64,000 bases of DNA from Propionimicrobium sp. PCR01-08-3 (GCF_030286045.1 NZ_CP127390.1:930001-994000), one strand, 5' to 3'. Counted from the first letter of the stretch, positions 8,546 through 18,624 are shown. The notes: generated by a model from the sequence alone, not told the origin. Made by a program: numbers and translations.

Positions 8546-9406
8546 GTGGGGTTCACCAATGATCGTTATGGCCGTGACGTGCTCGACCCGAAGGCCCAGC
8601 GCAATCGTCGTCCGCAGACCAAGGACGTGCCGATGCAACTGGGCATGGTCGTCGAAGACCCGTCGTCCGGATTCGTCGGCGAGATCATGGGCTGGGAGAA
8701 CGGTCTGGTGATTCTGGAGGACCGCAAGGGCAAGCGCCGCAGCTTTCCGGTCGGTCCGGGATTCTGGCTCGAAGGTAAGCCGGTCGCCCTGCGGATTCCG
8801 CCGCGCACCGGCTCCACCAAGCGCTATACCGCCTCGGGTGCCAGGGCGACCCCCGATGGGCCCGCGAAGGTGGCGCTGCCCAGCCGCATCTACGTCGAGG
8901 GACGCCACGACGCCGAACTGGTCGAGAAGATCTGGGGTGGCGACCTGCGCCACGTCGGCGCGGTCGTCGAATACCTGGGTGGCATCGACGACCTGGTGGC
9001 GATCGTCGCCGAGTTCCAGCCAGAGCCCGGACGAAGGCTTGGCGTCCTGGTCGACCACCTGGTGACCGGCTCCAAGGAGACCCGGATCGCCGAGCAGGTG
9101 GCGCGCGGCGGCTACGGGGATGTAGTCCAGATCACCGGGCATCGGTTCATCGACATCTGGCAGGCCATCAAACCCGAGACGATCGGTATCAAGGCCTGGC
9201 CCAAGGTGCCGCGTGATGTCGACTTCAAGAAGGGCACGCTGACCGCTCTCGGCCTGCCACACAAGGACCAGACTGACATCGCGCACGCCTGGCAGTGGAT
9301 GCTCTCCAAGGTGCGCACCTTCCGCGACTTGGATCCCGATTTCAACCGTGAGATGGAGAAACTGATCGACTTCGTCACCCAAGACCATCTCGACGAACTC
9401 GGGTAG
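8546..9406 (+). CDS. DUF3097 family protein
   Basis: A 286-residue actinobacterial protein of unknown function. The core VEGRHDAELVEKIWG (about residues 114-128), the block LGVLVDHLVTGSKE and TGHRFIDIWQAIKP match the DUF3097 family. The EGRHDAELV plus DHL pattern recalls a TOPRIM-like acidic site, which would imply nucleic-acid work; this is inference. The start is GTG 8546. TAACGT (8533-8538) ends 7 nt before it and no Shine-Dalgarno is present, so a leaderless transcript is likely. Its position after hemW is common in actinobacterial genomes. Confidence 0.85.
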   Translation: MGFTNDRYGRDVLDPKAQRNRRPQTKDVPMQLGMVVEDPSSGFVGEIMGWENGLVILEDRKGKRRSFPVGPGFWLEGKPVALRIPPRTGSTKRYTASGARATPDGPAKVALPSRIYVEGRHDAELVEKIWGGDLRHVGAVVEYLGGIDDLVAIVAEFQPEPGRRLGVLVDHLVTGSKETRIAEQVARGGYGDVVQITGHRFIDIWQAIKPETIGIKAWPKVPRDVDFKKGTLTALGLPHKDQTDIAHAWQWMLSKVRTFRDLDPDFNREMEKLIDFVTQDHLDELG

Positions 9407-9436
9407 AGCCTCACCCGCGTCCGTTAGGGTCAGTAC

Positions 9437-10086
9437 ATGGACGAGTGGGTGAACCTTGCACATCAGGTGGCCATGCTGTCGATCGGCTCATATGACGGCG
9501 AGGTGCGCAAGCGTGGCCGCACAGATCATGCCGTGACCACCGCTGTGCTGGCGGAGCTCGTGTGCACGAGCGGGTTCGCCTGGTGAACGGGAAGGCCCGG
9601 GTCTGTGATTCGCGTCCAATAGAGGATTCACTGTTGGACACCATGCTGCACGATCTGGCCGATCAGTCGGATCGTGAAGCAATCACGATCATCAGGGGTG
9701 CAGGCCCGACGTATCTGGATCAGGCGTTGGTCGATCTCACCGTCAAGCAGGTCTTGTACTTGATCCCTGCTTCCAGGCTGCTGCGAAAGCATTACGAATT
9801 CCGCGAGGAGCAGCCACTGCTCGAGGCGCGATCACTGGCGTTGGAGGGGCTGGGCGATCCGCAAGGGTGCCCGAGTCGGCCAGCCTATCTTGCGGGGCTG
9901 GTGTCATTGCTGCGATTCGATTCCGACATCGCTCCGGAGCTGAAGTTCCGTGAACGCCGCAAGGTACGTGAGGCATTGGTGACACGGCTGTGGCCACTTC
10001 GGGCGCTCCAGACTGCCTGGGATATCGCGACACCAACTCAGGAAACATATGCTCCTGGGATGCGCTCAGGAGGAGGTATCTACTGA
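9437..10086 (+). pseudogene. GPP34 (GOLPH3/Vps74-like) family gene broken by a frameshift
   Basis: Two frames together spell a GPP34-type phosphoinositide-binding-fold protein of about 215 residues, the usual length. The first frame (ATG 9437, TAGGGT -10 at 9425-9430, 49 codons, stop 9584-9586) carries the N-terminus with VTTAVLAELV. The second (9562-10086) carries on with HERVRLVNGKARV, DSLLDTMLHDLAD and a C-terminal ERRKVREALVTRLW. The break lies at GTGTGC (9560-9565). Removing one TG dinucleotide joins the frames exactly as ELV-HERVRLVNG. It is therefore either a recent dinucleotide duplication or a sequencing error. No slippery heptamer suggests programmed frameshifting. Alternatively GTG 9562 starts a truncated protein. 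Confidence 0.7.
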
Positions 10087-10332
10087 CTCGCCGACTGAGC
10101 CTTCGGGGATGAGCGGTCTGCCGGATAGTTCGGATAAGAGACCATGCGGATAGGGCGGACGCCGAGAGAGCATCGCCGGATCCCGGCATGACCGGGGCAG
10201 TCCCTGCCTATCCTGAATCCGGGAGGCCGGACGGCTGCTCCCATGCTGCAGGTGGAGTTCGCCGGTAGATGCGGTCGGCTTGTCAGGTGTTCTCGGCGCA
10301 CCGCAATGCAACTTTGCGGTACGGTCAAAGTC

Positions 10333-13023
10333 ATGACTGATACCTCGCCCGAGTCGACCAACTCCAGTGAGCAGGAGCCACAACAGACCGCATCGGCACC
10401 CCCAGAAGCAGACGCTCAGGACGCGAAGGATCAGCAGAACGTAAGCGTCCCCCCGGATTCGGATGCCGGGGAAGGCGGTCCGGACGATGCGCACGATGAT
10501 GCGCTGTATGACGAGGATCCCGGCGCGAACCCCGGCGCAGATGGCGAGGCCGATGCGGAAGACGAATACATTCCCCCGGCCCAAGACGAATCGGTGACCG
10601 CATTTGCCCCCGAGATGTGGGAGCTGGGCGGCTGGCCGTTGGGCGCCACCTATGACCCGCAGAACACGATGACCTCGTTCGCGGTCTACGCACCGAAAGC
10701 GACCCGAGTCGTCATCGAGCTCTACGACAAGCCGCTGGGTGCCGACGCCACTCACCAGTTCGACACGGTCAAGGGGGAGGACGGTATCTGGCGTAGCCAG
10801 CTGGTAGGCGTCGAGCCGGGCAGGCTTTATGCGTACCGAGTCTGGGGCCGCAACTGGGATGTGGACGAAACGTGGCGTCCGGGCACGCTCGCCGGATTCA
10901 AGTCGGATCGCGACGAGGAGGGCAACCACTTCAACCCGAACAAGGTGCTGCTCGACCCCTACGCCCGCGAGATCAGCCACGTTCCGCGCAGCCCAAAGAT
11001 CATCGAGATGGGCCAGGATAGGGGAGTTTTCGCCACTGGTGGCGGTGACTACCACGGCAAGCCGCGCCGCAGCGTCGATTCCGGACGCTATGCGCCCAAA
11101 GGTGTGGTGATCTGCGACAACACGTCGACCGGAGATGCGCCCAGGCGTCCGGCTCAAGACGTCACGATCTATGAGGGACACCTGAAGAACCTCACGATGC
11201 ACCCGTCCGCGGTGAAGCTGGGCGACTACCTTTCGGGCGAGGAGTCGTTCGAAGACGTTCACAACATTCCGGACGAGTTGCGCGGCACCTATGCCGGCGC
11301 CGCCTATCTGGCGCCCTACCTCAAGGGCCTCGGTTTCACCACCATCGAGCTGCTGCCGGTGCACGAAACCGATTCCGATCAGGTTGGCGACCAGAACGGC
11401 ACCACCAATTTCTGGGGTTATCAGACCATCGGGTTCTTCGCGCCGAACCGGGACTACGCCCACGACAAAACGCCCGGCGGCCCGTCACGCGAGTTCAAGG
11501 AAATGGTGCGGGCCTTTCATGAGCACGACATCGAGGTCTATCTTGATGTCGTCTTCAACCACACCGCCGAGGGCGGCAACTGGGACAACGACATCGATTC
11601 GGCTGCCTTCACGACCTTCGGCGGGTTCGCCACCACGCACTATTACGATCTGACCGCCGACGGATTCATCGTCGACGGAGCCACCGGGTCGTCCAATCAG
11701 ACGAACTTCTCCACCCGCGCCATGTGCGATGTCGTGATGAACTCGCTCATCTACTGGCATGACAACATGGGCGTCGACGGATTCAGGTTCGATCTCGCGA
11801 CGGTTCTCGGACGCTTCCCCGCCGCGTCCGACAAGGACGATTGGGGCGGCAGGAGGCGCTTTTTCAATGCTCATCCACTGCTACGTGAAGCCGTCGACTG
11901 GGCCAACGAACAAGAGATCGAGGTCATCGCTGAAGCATGGGATCTGTGGGGGTATGAGGTCGGTAACTTCCCCTCTGGCTGGGGCGAATGGAACGGCCGA
12001 TTCCGCGACGCGGTGCGCCACTACCTGAAGGGTGACGGCAACACTCGGGCCTTCATCGAACTGTTCAACGGCGACTGGCTGCATTTTAACGACAACGCCG
12101 GGCCGCAGAAGTCCATCAATTTCGTGACCGCTCACGACGGCTTCACCATGATGGATCTGGTGAGTTTCAACGAACCCAACAACAACCAGGAGTATCCCTT
12201 CGGACCATCCGATGGGGGATCCCCGCAGAACAATTCCTGGGATTCGGGCGGCGATCAGGCGCTGCGGCGCACCCGCTGGCGCAACAACTGGGTGAGCCTG
12301 ATGTGCGCGCGCGGGGTGCCGATGGTGGTCAGCGGCGACGAATACGGCCGGACGCAGAACGGGAACAACAATCCGTGGAACCTGAACACCATCGGGATGT
12401 GGAACAACTGGGCCCAGCTTGCGTCCAACGCCCCGACCAGGATTCCGGTCGATCCCAACGATCCGGAGGTCGGCTCCTATTTCGACGTCGTGGGTGAGTG
12501 CGATTCCGAGCCCGACGTCAATCCGATGTTCCGGTTCGCCAGGTTCACGGCCAGGCTCAGGGCACTCGATGTCACGTTGCGGCAAAAGACCTGGGGATCG
12601 GGAAAGCTGGATTCGGACAACGTCAGCTACCTCTACTACCGGCCCGATCTGTCGGGTGAACCAGGGCTCACCGACCGCCAGATGACCGTATTGATCAACG
12701 GGGCCGGCGTCGGCGGCACCGACTATCTGGTGATGATCAACATGTACACATCGTCGGCGGTGTTCAAGGTGCCCGATCCGACCGAGATCCAGAGACGCGA
12801 TCTGAAATGGCATCGGCTCATCGACACCGCCCCGTGGGCAGAATCCCAAGGTAATTGTTGGCCACCGTCGCAGGGCGATGTCATCGAGGGTAGCTATACG
12901 GTTGAGCCGTGGTCGATAGCCGTACTTGCGGCTGCCAACGATCAATCGCCGGTGTTCGGCTATCGGGGTTTTCGGACTCCAATCAGGCGTGGCCGGTTGG
13001 ACGCGTCATCGCTGGCCGAGTGA
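10333..13023 (+). CDS. glgX: Glycogen debranching enzyme GlgX (GH13)
   Basis: Hydrolyses alpha-1,6 branches of glycogen limit dextrins in the cytoplasm. It has an early-set/CBM48-like domain (about residues 95-250) and a GH13 barrel with DVVFNHTAEGG, GVDGFRFDLA (nucleophile Asp), VIAEAWD (acid Glu) and VTAHDGFT. At 896 residues it is longer than the usual roughly 700. The first 85 or so residues are an acidic, low-complexity Asp/Glu/Pro/Ala extension not seen in standard GlgX. ATG 10333 is chosen because TACGGT (10320-10325) ends 7 nt upstream, fitting a leaderless mRNA; the longer frame from 10243 lacks signals. Likely monocistronic, followed by a hairpin. Confidence 0.93.
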   Translation: MTDTSPESTNSSEQEPQQTASAPPEADAQDAKDQQNVSVPPDSDAGEGGPDDAHDDALYDEDPGANPGADGEADAEDEYIPPAQDESVTAFAPEMWELGGWPLGATYDPQNTMTSFAVYAPKATRVVIELYDKPLGADATHQFDTVKGEDGIWRSQLVGVEPGRLYAYRVWGRNWDVDETWRPGTLAGFKSDRDEEGNHFNPNKVLLDPYAREISHVPRSPKIIEMGQDRGVFATGGGDYHGKPRRSVDSGRYAPKGVVICDNTSTGDAPRRPAQDVTIYEGHLKNLTMHPSAVKLGDYLSGEESFEDVHNIPDELRGTYAGAAYLAPYLKGLGFTTIELLPVHETDSDQVGDQNGTTNFWGYQTIGFFAPNRDYAHDKTPGGPSREFKEMVRAFHEHDIEVYLDVVFNHTAEGGNWDNDIDSAAFTTFGGFATTHYYDLTADGFIVDGATGSSNQTNFSTRAMCDVVMNSLIYWHDNMGVDGFRFDLATVLGRFPAASDKDDWGGRRRFFNAHPLLREAVDWANEQEIEVIAEAWDLWGYEVGNFPSGWGEWNGRFRDAVRHYLKGDGNTRAFIELFNGDWLHFNDNAGPQKSINFVTAHDGFTMMDLVSFNEPNNNQEYPFGPSDGGSPQNNSWDSGGDQALRRTRWRNNWVSLMCARGVPMVVSGDEYGRTQNGNNNPWNLNTIGMWNNWAQLASNAPTRIPVDPNDPEVGSYFDVVGECDSEPDVNPMFRFARFTARLRALDVTLRQKTWGSGKLDSDNVSYLYYRPDLSGEPGLTDRQMTVLINGAGVGGTDYLVMINMYTSSAVFKVPDPTEIQRRDLKWHRLIDTAPWAESQGNCWPPSQGDVIEGSYTVEPWSIAVLAAANDQSPVFGYRGFRTPIRRGRLDASSLAE

Positions 13024-13045
13024 TGTGAGGAATCAAGGTTCGATT

Positions 13046-13080
13046 CATCGTGGCCTCGCCGGCGCGGCGAGGTCATGATG
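13046..13080 (+). terminator. Hairpin terminator after glgX
   Basis: A 15-bp stem (13046-13060 with 13066-13080, including two G-T wobbles) around a 5-nt loop, 23 nt after the glgX stop codon. There is no T-run. Confidence 0.65.
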
Positions 13081-13117
13081 ATGGGCATAAGAAGTGAATC
13101 GGTGAGTTCGGGCAAGC

Positions 13118-14005
13118 ATGGCCGAACTCACCGGAACGAAGATGACCGGAACGAAGAAGATAGGCGCAATGGTTGTTATGCGGACCGAGGAAGTGCTCCA
13201 GCTGATGGTCGAGGTCGCCGAGCAGGTGATTCGTCCACGATTCCGGGCATTGCACGCCGATCAGATCGACGAAAAGTCGCCTGGTGATTTTGTGACCGTG
13301 GCCGATCGCGAATCCGAGGCTTTGCTCACGAAGGAACTCGTGGCCCGCAACCCCGGCTGCCTGATCGTGGGGGAGGAAGCCACCTTCGCCGACCCGAACA
13401 TTCCCGGCGGCCTGGGATCGGCGGAAATCGCATACACCGTGGATCCCGTCGACGGCACCGGGAACTTCGTGAGAGGAAACCCGCACTACGCGGTGATGAT
13501 CGCCGAGATCAGGCGCACCGAGGTGACTCGCTCGTGGATTCTGCACCCCGAGAGCGGGGACGCGTTCGTGGCCGAAAAGGGCTCCGGTGTCACTCGCAAC
13601 GGCGAGCGGCTCGCCACCCCCGCACCATCGCGGCCTTCAGCAGATGGTGCCGAGGACGGCGGCGCGTCCATGCAACCTCTCAGGGCCGGAGGCACCAAGA
13701 AGGTATGGCGGTGCTTCGATTCCTCCGACGGTTTCGCGGAGCCCATCGGATCGAATTTCTGCGCCGGATTCGACTACCCTCAACTGCTCACCGGGGGCGC
13801 CGACTTCTTCGTCTACCGCAATCCGAAGCCGTGGGATCACCTGCCCGGCTTACTGATGCTTTCGGAGCTCGGCGGGGTCATCAGCCAAGTCGACGGCCAG
13901 CCCTACGGGCCCGCGAGCAGAAACGCCGAGGCCATCTGTTGTGCGCCGAATCCCGGCGTGGCCAAGTATGTGACCGGACGCTGGAGGGGGCCGGCCGATA
14001 AGTGA
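13118..14005 (+). CDS. Inositol monophosphatase family protein
   Basis: Mg-dependent sugar- or inositol-phosphate phosphatase. The three signature blocks are all present: GEEA (first metal Glu), DPVDGTGNFVRG, and PWDHLPGLLML near the C-terminus. The substrate could be inositol-1-phosphate, histidinol phosphate or PAP and cannot be fixed from sequence. The start is uncertain: in-frame ATGs occur at 13118, 13142, 13169 and 13178, and the first of them span a 12-bp tandem repeat (ACCGGAACGAAG twice), so the first 20 residues may not be translated. There is no obvious ribosome binding site. It is a single gene between glgX and hrcA. Confidence 0.85.
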   Translation: MAELTGTKMTGTKKIGAMVVMRTEEVLQLMVEVAEQVIRPRFRALHADQIDEKSPGDFVTVADRESEALLTKELVARNPGCLIVGEEATFADPNIPGGLGSAEIAYTVDPVDGTGNFVRGNPHYAVMIAEIRRTEVTRSWILHPESGDAFVAEKGSGVTRNGERLATPAPSRPSADGAEDGGASMQPLRAGGTKKVWRCFDSSDGFAEPIGSNFCAGFDYPQLLTGGADFFVYRNPKPWDHLPGLLMLSELGGVISQVDGQPYGPASRNAEAICCAPNPGVAKYVTGRWRGPADK

Positions 14006-14191
14006 GCTCGCCGGCGGCGATTCCATGAGTGACGAAGAATGAGCGCACTCAGTGATTTTTTGGACGTGTCTTGGCTCAGGTAGGGATGTGGCGGGCCACC
14101 CCGGTGCGCGCATTCGAAGGTCGTTCAGGTCTGCTGCTGGTGAATCGGCGACGGCAAGGACGCTCCGGCTGGCGTTACTCGGTGTCCGGGG

Positions 14192-14223
14192 TAATATTGG
14201 CACTCGGAATTGCTGAGTGCCAG
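14192..14223 (+). promoter_or_regulatory. CIRCE operator overlapping the hrcA-dnaJ promoter
   Basis: TTGGCACTC (14197-14205), 9 nt, then GAGTGCCAG (14215-14223): a near-perfect CIRCE element, the binding site of HrcA. A TAATAT -10 hexamer (14192-14197) directly abuts it, so bound HrcA would cover the transcription start. This implies autoregulation of hrcA-dnaJ and heat induction. Confidence 0.9.
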
Positions 14224-14270
14224 TAGCCTGTGGGTCAGGCCGAGGCCAGTTCTGCGCGAGGGAGGGAACG

Positions 14271-15284
14271 ATGGACGACCGAAAGCTGAAAGTGCTCGGC
14301 GCCATCGTCGCAGACTTCGTCGCGACCCGTGAGCCCGTCGGCTCCAAGGCGCTTGTCGACCGGCACAGCCTCGGTGTCTCGCCGGCGACCATCCGCAATG
14401 ACATGGCCGTCCTCGAAGAGGAGGGCTATCTCGCTCAGCCGCATACCAGCGCCGGACGCGTGCCCACCGACAAGGGGTACCGGCTTTTCGTCGACCGGTT
14501 GGCGACCGTCAAGCCGCTCTCGGGTGCGGAACGGCGAGCAATCTCGACATTCCTGGCCGGCGCAATCGACGTGGACGACATCGTCCATCGAACGGTGCGC
14601 CTTCTCGCGCAGCTCACCCGCCAGGTCGCGATCGTGCAATACCCGGTGTCCAGTGCGGCGACGGTGCGGCACGTCGAGGTGATCAGCTTGAGCCCTGACC
14701 GGGTACTGGTGATCCTGATCGATTCGACCGCACGAATCGATCAGCATTCGGTGCTGGTCGACGCCCATACCGAAGACGAGTTGGAAACATGGCGCGACCA
14801 ACTGAACGCGGCGATCGCGGGCAAGAAGCCGAAGCAGGCCGATGCCGCGCTGGCCGAGATCGAGGCGACGGAAGGCTTCGACCAGCAACGGTTCGGACGC
14901 ATCACAGCCGCGCTGCACGCCATGGTGGCCAACGATCCGTCAAGCGAAGTGGCCGTGGCAGGAATGCCGAACCTGATGCGCTACGGCGCGTCCCATGAAC
15001 GTTCCATCGGCCCGGTGCTGGATGCACTGGAAGAGCAGGTCGTGCTGCTGCGTCTATTGGACGACGCGGTCGGCGACCACTCCGGCGATGTGACCGTGCG
15101 GATCGGGCAGGAGAATCCGTACGTGCCGCTGCACAGCACATCGCTGGTGGCAAGCGAATACGGTTCCGACGAGGTCTGGGCGTCGCTCGGAGTCGTCGGA
15201 CCGACATCAATGGATTACCCGTCAACAATTGCGGCCGTGCGGGCCGTCGCCCGCTACGTCGGACGATTCCTGGCAGAAGGATGA
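14271..15284 (+). CDS. hrcA: Heat-inducible transcription repressor HrcA
   Basis: Represses chaperone genes by binding CIRCE. It has 337 residues, with an N-terminal winged helix (about residues 1-75, containing [24 protein letters not shown] and the wing [14 protein letters not shown]) and a GAF-like C-terminal domain, as in the family. The start ATG 14271 has GGGAGGG 6 nt upstream. It is the first gene of a two-gene operon with dnaJ, whose start lies 13 nt beyond the hrcA stop. The CIRCE element upstream shows autoregulation. Confidence 0.96.
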   Translation: MDDRKLKVLGAIVADFVATREPVGSKALVDRHSLGVSPATIRNDMAVLEEEGYLAQPHTSAGRVPTDKGYRLFVDRLATVKPLSGAERRAISTFLAGAIDVDDIVHRTVRLLAQLTRQVAIVQYPVSSAATVRHVEVISLSPDRVLVILIDSTARIDQHSVLVDAHTEDELETWRDQLNAAIAGKKPKQADAALAEIEATEGFDQQRFGRITAALHAMVANDPSSEVAVAGMPNLMRYGASHERSIGPVLDALEEQVVLLRLLDDAVGDHSGDVTVRIGQENPYVPLHSTSLVASEYGSDEVWASLGVVGPTSMDYPSTIAAVRAVARYVGRFLAEG

Positions 15285-15297
15285 ACGAGAACAACTG

Positions 15298-16506
15298 ATG
15301 AGCAACCCTGACTACTACCAGGTACTGGGCGTCTCCCGGGACGCATCCGCCGACCAGATCAAAAAGGCTTACCGCAAGATGGCCATGAAGGTGCATCCCG
15401 ACGTGGCCACCGATCCGGACGCGGAAGAGAAGTTCAAGCAGGTCAACGAGGCCTACGAGGTGCTCAGCGACCCGAACAAGAAAGCGGCCTTCGATCGCGG
15501 CGGCGACCCGATGAGTCACGGAGCCTCCGGCGGTGACCCGTTCGCCGGCATGGGCGGATTCTCCGGGTTCAGCTCCGCCGGCGGCGGGTTCGACATCGGC
15601 GACCTCTTCGGCGCGATGTTCGGCCAGGCGCCAGGCGGTCGTGGTCCGAAGTCACGGGTGAGTCGCGGTCAAGATCAGCTGGTGCGCACCAAGTTGACTT
15701 TGCCCGAGGCCGTATTCGGGGTGACGAAGCCGGTCACCTTCAACACCTATCTGATCTGTGAGACCTGTAACGGTTCCGGATCGAAGGACGGACGCGATCC
15801 GGTCACCTGCACTCAGTGTCACGGCCGTGGCGAGATTATCGTCTCGCAACGCTCGATTCTCGGCGAGATCCGTACCTCGCAGCCTTGCCCGGCCTGTCAA
15901 GGCTTCGGCAACATCATTCCCGAACCGTGCCCCGAGTGCTCGGGCCATGGCCGGGTGTCTCAGCAGCGCACGATCAACGTGAAGATCCCCGGCGGCGTCG
16001 ACACCGGAAACCGCGTGCACCTGCAGGGCCAGGGCGAGATCGGGCCGGGTGCGGGGCCCGCAGGTGACCTGTATGTCGAGATTCAGGTCATGCCGCACGA
16101 CACCTTCCGCCGCGATCGCGACAATCTGGAGATGGTCATCAGGCTGCCGATGTCGCTGGCGGCTCTCGGCACCGAGATGGACATCGACACCCTGGAGTCC
16201 GAGCTGCCCGACTGCCCCGAGGAGAACCGCAAGGTGCATCTCGATGTGCCGCCCGGCACCCAATCGGGTACCCGCCTGACGATCAAGGGCCACGGGGTGC
16301 CGAGCTTGCGGGCGAACCGCCGCGGCGAGAACCCGCGCGGCGATCTCGGGGTGACCATGCTCGTCCAGACCCCGACGAAGCTCGACGCCGAGCAGCGTGA
16401 GCTGCTCGCTCAACTCGCCCAGATGCGCGGCGAGGGAAGTCCCGAGGTGCTGAGCAAGTCGGAAGAAAAGGGATTCTTCAACCGGTTGAAAGACGCCTTC
16501 CAGTAA
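15298..16506 (+). CDS. dnaJ: Chaperone protein DnaJ (type I)
   Basis: Co-chaperone that delivers clients to DnaK and stimulates its ATPase. It has 402 residues: J domain with the HPD motif (KVHPDV, about residue 35), a Gly/Phe/Ser-rich linker (about 75-125), four zinc-finger repeats ([32 protein letters not shown]), then the C-terminal client-binding domains. As an HrcA-linked copy it is probably DnaJ2; a second dnaJ with dnaK-grpE is expected elsewhere. The start ATG 15298 lies 13 nt after hrcA; the ribosome binding site is weak, so coupling to hrcA translation is likely. Confidence 0.96.
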   Translation: MSNPDYYQVLGVSRDASADQIKKAYRKMAMKVHPDVATDPDAEEKFKQVNEAYEVLSDPNKKAAFDRGGDPMSHGASGGDPFAGMGGFSGFSSAGGGFDIGDLFGAMFGQAPGGRGPKSRVSRGQDQLVRTKLTLPEAVFGVTKPVTFNTYLICETCNGSGSKDGRDPVTCTQCHGRGEIIVSQRSILGEIRTSQPCPACQGFGNIIPEPCPECSGHGRVSQQRTINVKIPGGVDTGNRVHLQGQGEIGPGAGPAGDLYVEIQVMPHDTFRRDRDNLEMVIRLPMSLAALGTEMDIDTLESELPDCPEENRKVHLDVPPGTQSGTRLTIKGHGVPSLRANRRGENPRGDLGVTMLVQTPTKLDAEQRELLAQLAQMRGEGSPEVLSKSEEKGFFNRLKDAFQ

Positions 16507-16624
16507 GTCTCCCTCGCGGGGCATTGGGAGCAGTGCTGGCAAGTGTGATCGGCGGTCAGGCAGTGGGTTCACTACCCGCTGATGGAGGCCCGCGGTCGCC
16601 CCGAATACGTGGAAGGCATGAATC

Positions 16625-17380
16625 ATGACTGACCCGTTGTACCTCGCTGAGCTATCTGACGACATGCGAATCGGTGAGTCTATCGAGGTCACCGATGATG
16701 AGGGTCGCCACGCGGCTGTGGTCAAACGGACCAGAATCGGCGAGTATCTGCTGGTGGCCGATGGCGCCGGGCACGCGATCCGCGGGCCGGTGACCTCGGT
16801 CAGCAAGCAGGGCGTCCGGGTGCGGGTCGAGGAGATCCGTGCCACACCCGAGCCGAGATTCAGATGGACAATGGTGCAGGCACTCGCCAAGGGCGACCGT
16901 TCGGAGATCGCCGTTGAATCTCTGACCGAACTCGGCGCATCCACGATCATCGCCTGGCAGGCGTCCAGATCGGTGGTGCGGTGGGACGCCCGGGCAGGCA
17001 TGCCTGATAAGTCCGAGAAGGGACTTGCCAAGTGGAGGTCGGTAGCCAAGGCGTCGACCAAGCAGTCCAGGCGGTTCCTGGTCCCCGACGTGCGGTACGC
17101 GTCCAGTGCCCAGGTCGCTGAGATCGTCGAGCGGGCCGACCTCGCGCTGGTCGCCCATGAGGACGCCACCATGCCGCTCGCCCAAGTCGAGCTTCCCGTC
17201 GATGGCGGTGAAATGGTGGTCATCGTAGGGCCGGAAGGCGGCATCGCCCCCGACGAACTGGAACTGTTCGCGTCCAAAGGCGCACAACTGGTGAGCCTCG
17301 GCGATGGTGTGCTGCGCACCTCCAGCGCAGGAGTAGTGAGCCTGGCTCAATTGCAGCTGCTGGCGCAACTCCGGAGCTGA
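16625..17380 (+). CDS. rsmE: 16S rRNA (uracil-1498-N3) methyltransferase RsmE
   Basis: SPOUT-class methyltransferase acting on U1498 of 16S rRNA. The 251-residue protein has an N-terminal PUA-like domain (about 1-75) and a knotted C-terminal domain with VQALAKGDRSE, the SAM loop IVGPEGGIAPDEL (about 205-217) and SLGDGVLRTSSA. The start ATG 16625 has an AAGG-containing stretch about 10 nt upstream. It follows hrcA-dnaJ by 118 bp, the conserved actinobacterial order, and ends convergent to the AlkZ-like gene. Confidence 0.95.
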   Translation: MTDPLYLAELSDDMRIGESIEVTDDEGRHAAVVKRTRIGEYLLVADGAGHAIRGPVTSVSKQGVRVRVEEIRATPEPRFRWTMVQALAKGDRSEIAVESLTELGASTIIAWQASRSVVRWDARAGMPDKSEKGLAKWRSVAKASTKQSRRFLVPDVRYASSAQVAEIVERADLALVAHEDATMPLAQVELPVDGGEMVVIVGPEGGIAPDELELFASKGAQLVSLGDGVLRTSSAGVVSLAQLQLLAQLRS

Positions 17381-17460
17381 CTTTCGCCTCGCTCCGTCAC
17401 GGCCGCAGCCATCGGCTGCCAACGAATATGCGTAACTGGGTCACCCATTGAGATAGTTGC

Positions 17461-18576
17461 TCAGCTTGATGGGTGGGGGAAGCGATCGAAGGCGCGCTCG
17501 GCCTCGTTCTGGGCAACCTTGGGCAGAGGCTTGAATCCGTTGATCTCCAGGACACGTTTGCCGGGGCGTCCGGCACGTTTCCAGGTACCGGTGACGGTGC
17601 CCTTGCGCACGATGCACTTTTGGAACATGCCGTTGTTGCCGGGCACAAGGAGTTCGTGGTGCGTTTCGGGCACGAGGACGAGCCGGTCGGGATAGCCCAG
17701 CACGAGCTCGTCGAAGCCGGGGAGCAGGTAGGTGGTGTCGAGTTCGGCGCCGAGCGCTGCGGCATCGTCGATCAGCCCAGGGCGGAAATAGCGCGCCTCC
17801 CCGGCAGGATCGTCCAGCGATGGATCGGTTTCTACTTGGTCTTCGATCAACGAAAATGCCTTGCGGACGGCGGTCAGTGAAAGCTTCGTCCACCAGCAGA
17901 AATCGCGCAGGGTGGCGGGGCCATGGCCGGTCAGGTAGCGCAGCAGCATCGCGGCGATTGCAGCCATCCGGTCGTCGTTGAAGTGTTCGGCCAAGGTCGA
18001 CTCGCGCGGCAGCCAGGTCTCGGCGAGCACGACGTTGTTGTCCTGCCCGTTCCACGGGCCGTAGCAGGCGACACGATGAGCGACGAGATGAGAAAGCACG
18101 TGGTATCCGCGGCCCTTCGCGGAGCTCATGCCGGCGGCATCCCACAGCGCGAAGAGGTCGGATCGGCTGATGCCTGTCGGTGTGGCTGCCGCGGAATTCT
18201 CCAGAACTTGCCGCGCCAGGTCGATCTGAGCCTGGTCGAGCCCAAGAAACGAGCGGCGCTTGGTCTGGGCCCTCAGGGGGCCATCGGCGCACAATTCGGT
18301 CATCCACGCCAGATCGTCTGCGCCCACGGCGAAGACGGTGCCGCGCATCGGATAGCCGCGCACGATCGTCCCGTCGTTGAAGCCGGCGAGCACCCGGGCA
18401 ACCCGGTCATCTTCGGGCAAAGGGGAGAGCCGCAAAGCGATGGACGAAATGACCCCGGGCAAATCCTGGCCTTGCATTGCCCCGAGTGCGCCGACGGCTT
18501 CATGTGGGTCGGCGGCAGCGGGACGTGCCAGGCCCTGCGCCAGTAGCCGCAGCCGTACAAGTTCTGGGTCGACCAT
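17461..18576 (-). CDS. Winged-helix DNA-binding protein of the AlkZ-like (HTH_42) family
   Basis: A 371-residue protein of the family that includes the DNA glycosylase AlkZ (tandem winged helices). The GAMQGQDLPG block (about residues 31-40) sits where AlkZ-type enzymes carry their QxQ catalytic motif. GYPMRGTVFAV and LLPGFDELVLGYPDR are also family blocks. It may unhook or excise damaged bases, but many members are uncharacterised. The start ATG 18576 has TACCGT (18588-18583 on the minus strand) ending 6 nt upstream, fitting a leaderless mRNA. It is convergent with rsmE. No toxin or antibiotic cluster surrounds it, unlike antibiotic-resistance AlkZ genes. Confidence 0.8.
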   Translation of the reverse strand: MVDPELVRLRLLAQGLARPAAADPHEAVGALGAMQGQDLPGVISSIALRLSPLPEDDRVARVLAGFNDGTIVRGYPMRGTVFAVGADDLAWMTELCADGPLRAQTKRRSFLGLDQAQIDLARQVLENSAAATPTGISRSDLFALWDAAGMSSAKGRGYHVLSHLVAHRVACYGPWNGQDNNVVLAETWLPRESTLAEHFNDDRMAAIAAMLLRYLTGHGPATLRDFCWWTKLSLTAVRKAFSLIEDQVETDPSLDDPAGEARYFRPGLIDDAAALGAELDTTYLLPGFDELVLGYPDRLVLVPETHHELLVPGNNGMFQKCIVRKGTVTGTWKRAGRPGKRVLEINGFKPLPKVAQNEAERAFDRFPHPSS

Positions 18577-18624
18577 GCGCCAACGGTAGCCGACGGTGGT
18601 CAGATACCGATCGCCCCGCGTGGC

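Noticed and set aside
9551-9590. Programmed ribosomal frameshift in the GPP34 gene
   Set aside because: No slippery heptamer, stop-adjacent shift site or downstream structure was seen; a TG duplication explains the break exactly.
15652-17319. Long antisense open frame (555 codons) across dnaJ and rsmE
   Set aside because: It is the complement of two well-supported genes in a GC-rich genome, has no family motif and spans their intergenic region.
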